From: Boswellia sacra
Taxonomy: Eukaryota > Streptophyta > Magnoliopsida > Sapindales > Burseraceae
NCBI GenBank assembly: GCA_013180625.2
Contig: SNVD02011059.1
Span: 186,001 to 250,000, forward strand
Reading direction: 5' to 3'
DNA: 64,000 nucleotides
In this document: one piece after another, positions 62,601-64,000 of the stretch
Layout of the letters: every line of letters begins with the position of its first letter
Position numbering within the stretch: the stretch's first letter is position 1
Notes under the pieces: generated by a model
Database searches by the model: none
What the model saw: only the letters and a program-made list of their open reading frames with translations
Told to the model about the DNA's origin: nothing
Made by a program: the position numbers and the translations under genes

Positions 62601-64000
62601 GCAGGTTAGATATATGCTATGCATTTAAGGAGGGTAATATTGTAGTTCTAAAGTAGCCTTAAGGATGTTATCTTATTGCTTATTAGTCTAACTTCATGCT
62701 GATATGTTTGATTTTTGCAGGGACCTAATATTTTGTTAGATGACACACTCCCAACTGAAGTGGACAAGAACTTGCTGGGTGCTGTAAAAGATTCCATTGT
62801 TCAAGGGTAAAATGAGTTTTATATTCTTTTTCTTGTTTAGCTTTAATTTATTGCTTATCATGAATGGTTTTATGACATTATTGACAGATTTCAGTGGGGT
62901 GCTCGAGAAGGACCCCTCTGTGATGAGCCCATCAGAAATGTCAAGTTCAAAATAGTTGATGCAAGGATTGCACCTGAACCACTGCATCGCGGATCTGGTC
63001 AGATAATCCCCACAGCTCGACGTGTGGCCTATTCAGCTTTCCTTATGGCTACCCCACGGCTTATGGAACCAGTGTATTATGTGGAGGTAAATAACACTTG
63101 TTATGCTAGAATAAATTTCCTTTGCTAGAAAGATGAATGCTAGGTGGGATGGTCTGATTTGTCATTTTCTGTTATGTCCTTTTTAACATCTTATAGGATT
63201 CATAGTTCCTCCTCCTGAAGTAGAGATTTTTAAGGTCATCAAACTAACCTCCGACCATGAAACTGATATATGTCTTTCTTCTTCATTCCTTTTTTTGCCC
63301 CCTCCAGATGTTTATTTTGATGGTATCGCTGAGAACAACAGTTTCATTGAGAAACAACTATTTCAACTAAAAATTTATGGCATTTGTTCTGAATATGTAA
63401 TTGACTTACTGCGTTATTTCAGATTCAAACTCCAATCGACTGTGTTTCTGCAATCTACACTGTGTTATCTCGTAGGCGTGGACATGTTACGGCTGACGTT
63501 CCTCAACCAGGGACCCCAGCTTATATCGTTAAGGTTTGCTGAGCTTTTCATTTGCAGTCTCTATAAAGATTTTCTTCTGTGACTGGGTTTCCTTGAATAC
63601 CTTTTGAATTTGTCTTATTGACTTGGCAACCTATACCTTCTGGCATGTTCATGCCAATGCTGCTGATTCTTCCTTTTTCACAGAATCTTTGGAATCATTG
63701 GTTACTTTGTTTATGTTTGACATATGCAGTTTTAGTTCTTGTTTTATTAATACTTCTCTGACCATTTGGTTGCAGGCTTTTTTACCTGTCATTGAATCAT
63801 TTGGCTTTGAGACAGACTTGAGATACCATACTCAAGGGCAAGCATTTTGCCTCTCAGTCTTTGATCACTGGAGTATCGTTCCTGGAGATCCCCTTGACAA
63901 GAGCATAGTTTTACGGCCACTTGAACCTGCTCCAGTCCAACACCTTGCTCGTGAATTTATGGTCAAGACAAGACGTAGAAAAGTAAGGCTCCAATCTCTT
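59603..64000 (+). CDS. CLO: U5 snRNP 116-kDa GTPase (CLO/GFA1/MEE5, Snu114 type), 3' end outside window
   Basis: Nine coding exons are seen (59603-60337, 60779-60847, 60961-62154, 62258-62356, 62446-62604, 62721-62806, 62888-63086, 63423-63533, 63776-63982), giving 953 in-frame codons. Arabidopsis CLO has about 987 residues, so only a last exon of about 30 codons is missing. A 5' leader intron (59355-59589) precedes the start [10 protein letters not shown]. The acidic N-terminus spans residues 1-60. The EF-2-like GTPase has P-loop GHLHHGKT (143-150), DTPGH (213-217) and NKVD (267-270, across an intron). EF-2-like domains II-V follow ([67 protein letters not shown]). It drives spliceosome activation in the nucleus; loss affects gametophyte cell fate in Arabidopsis. 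Confidence 0.96.

Overview
The window is nuclear DNA of a flowering plant, a core eudicot. It is AT-rich with spliced genes, and the best-recognised proteins match Arabidopsis families closely: PUX11, organellar PheRS, the At1g06710-type PPR protein, PMT19 and CLO/GFA1. It also holds plant-type transposons. I cannot name the species. All homology statements come from reading translated sequence against remembered families; no search was run.

Layout. (1) 1-21.5 kb is a transposon graveyard. It has two FAR1-related (FRS, MULE-derived) pseudogene copies that share an apparently perfect 1,082-bp direct repeat, a decayed LTR-retrotransposon 5' end with gag, and a minus-strand Ulp1-protease-like transposon gene. 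That gene is split by a complete 6.5-kb gag-only LTR retrotransposon, whose 5-bp target duplication (CATAC) falls exactly on a 5' splice site. (2) 21.5-46 kb is the genic part: PUX11 (minus) and organellar phenylalanyl-tRNA synthetase (plus) are head to head; then come a decayed chloroplast psbA fragment, a 1001-aa P-class PPR protein (minus), and a PMT19-like methyltransferase (minus) that carries three frameshifts and a nonsense codon in an otherwise well-kept exon structure. (3) 46.3-58.3 kb is a tandem array of three units of about 3.6-4.6 kb. Each unit has the C-terminal remnant of an LRR receptor-like protein followed by an intact two-exon, 78-aa, cysteine-rich defensin-like secreted peptide gene. 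The third unit also holds a fourfold 387-bp sub-array. (4) 59.2-64 kb is the CLO/GFA1 (U5 snRNP 116-kDa, Snu114-type) GTPase gene, running off the right edge before its last exon.

The housekeeping genes do not form one pathway: proteostasis (PUX11/CDC48), organelle translation (PheRS), organelle RNA processing (PPR), wall-related Golgi methylation (PMT) and splicing (CLO). The most distinctive region is the defensin-like/receptor-like-protein array. Its promoters share a TATA box with an RY (CATGCA) motif 25 bp downstream, and the copies are almost identical, which points to recent expansion or gene conversion.
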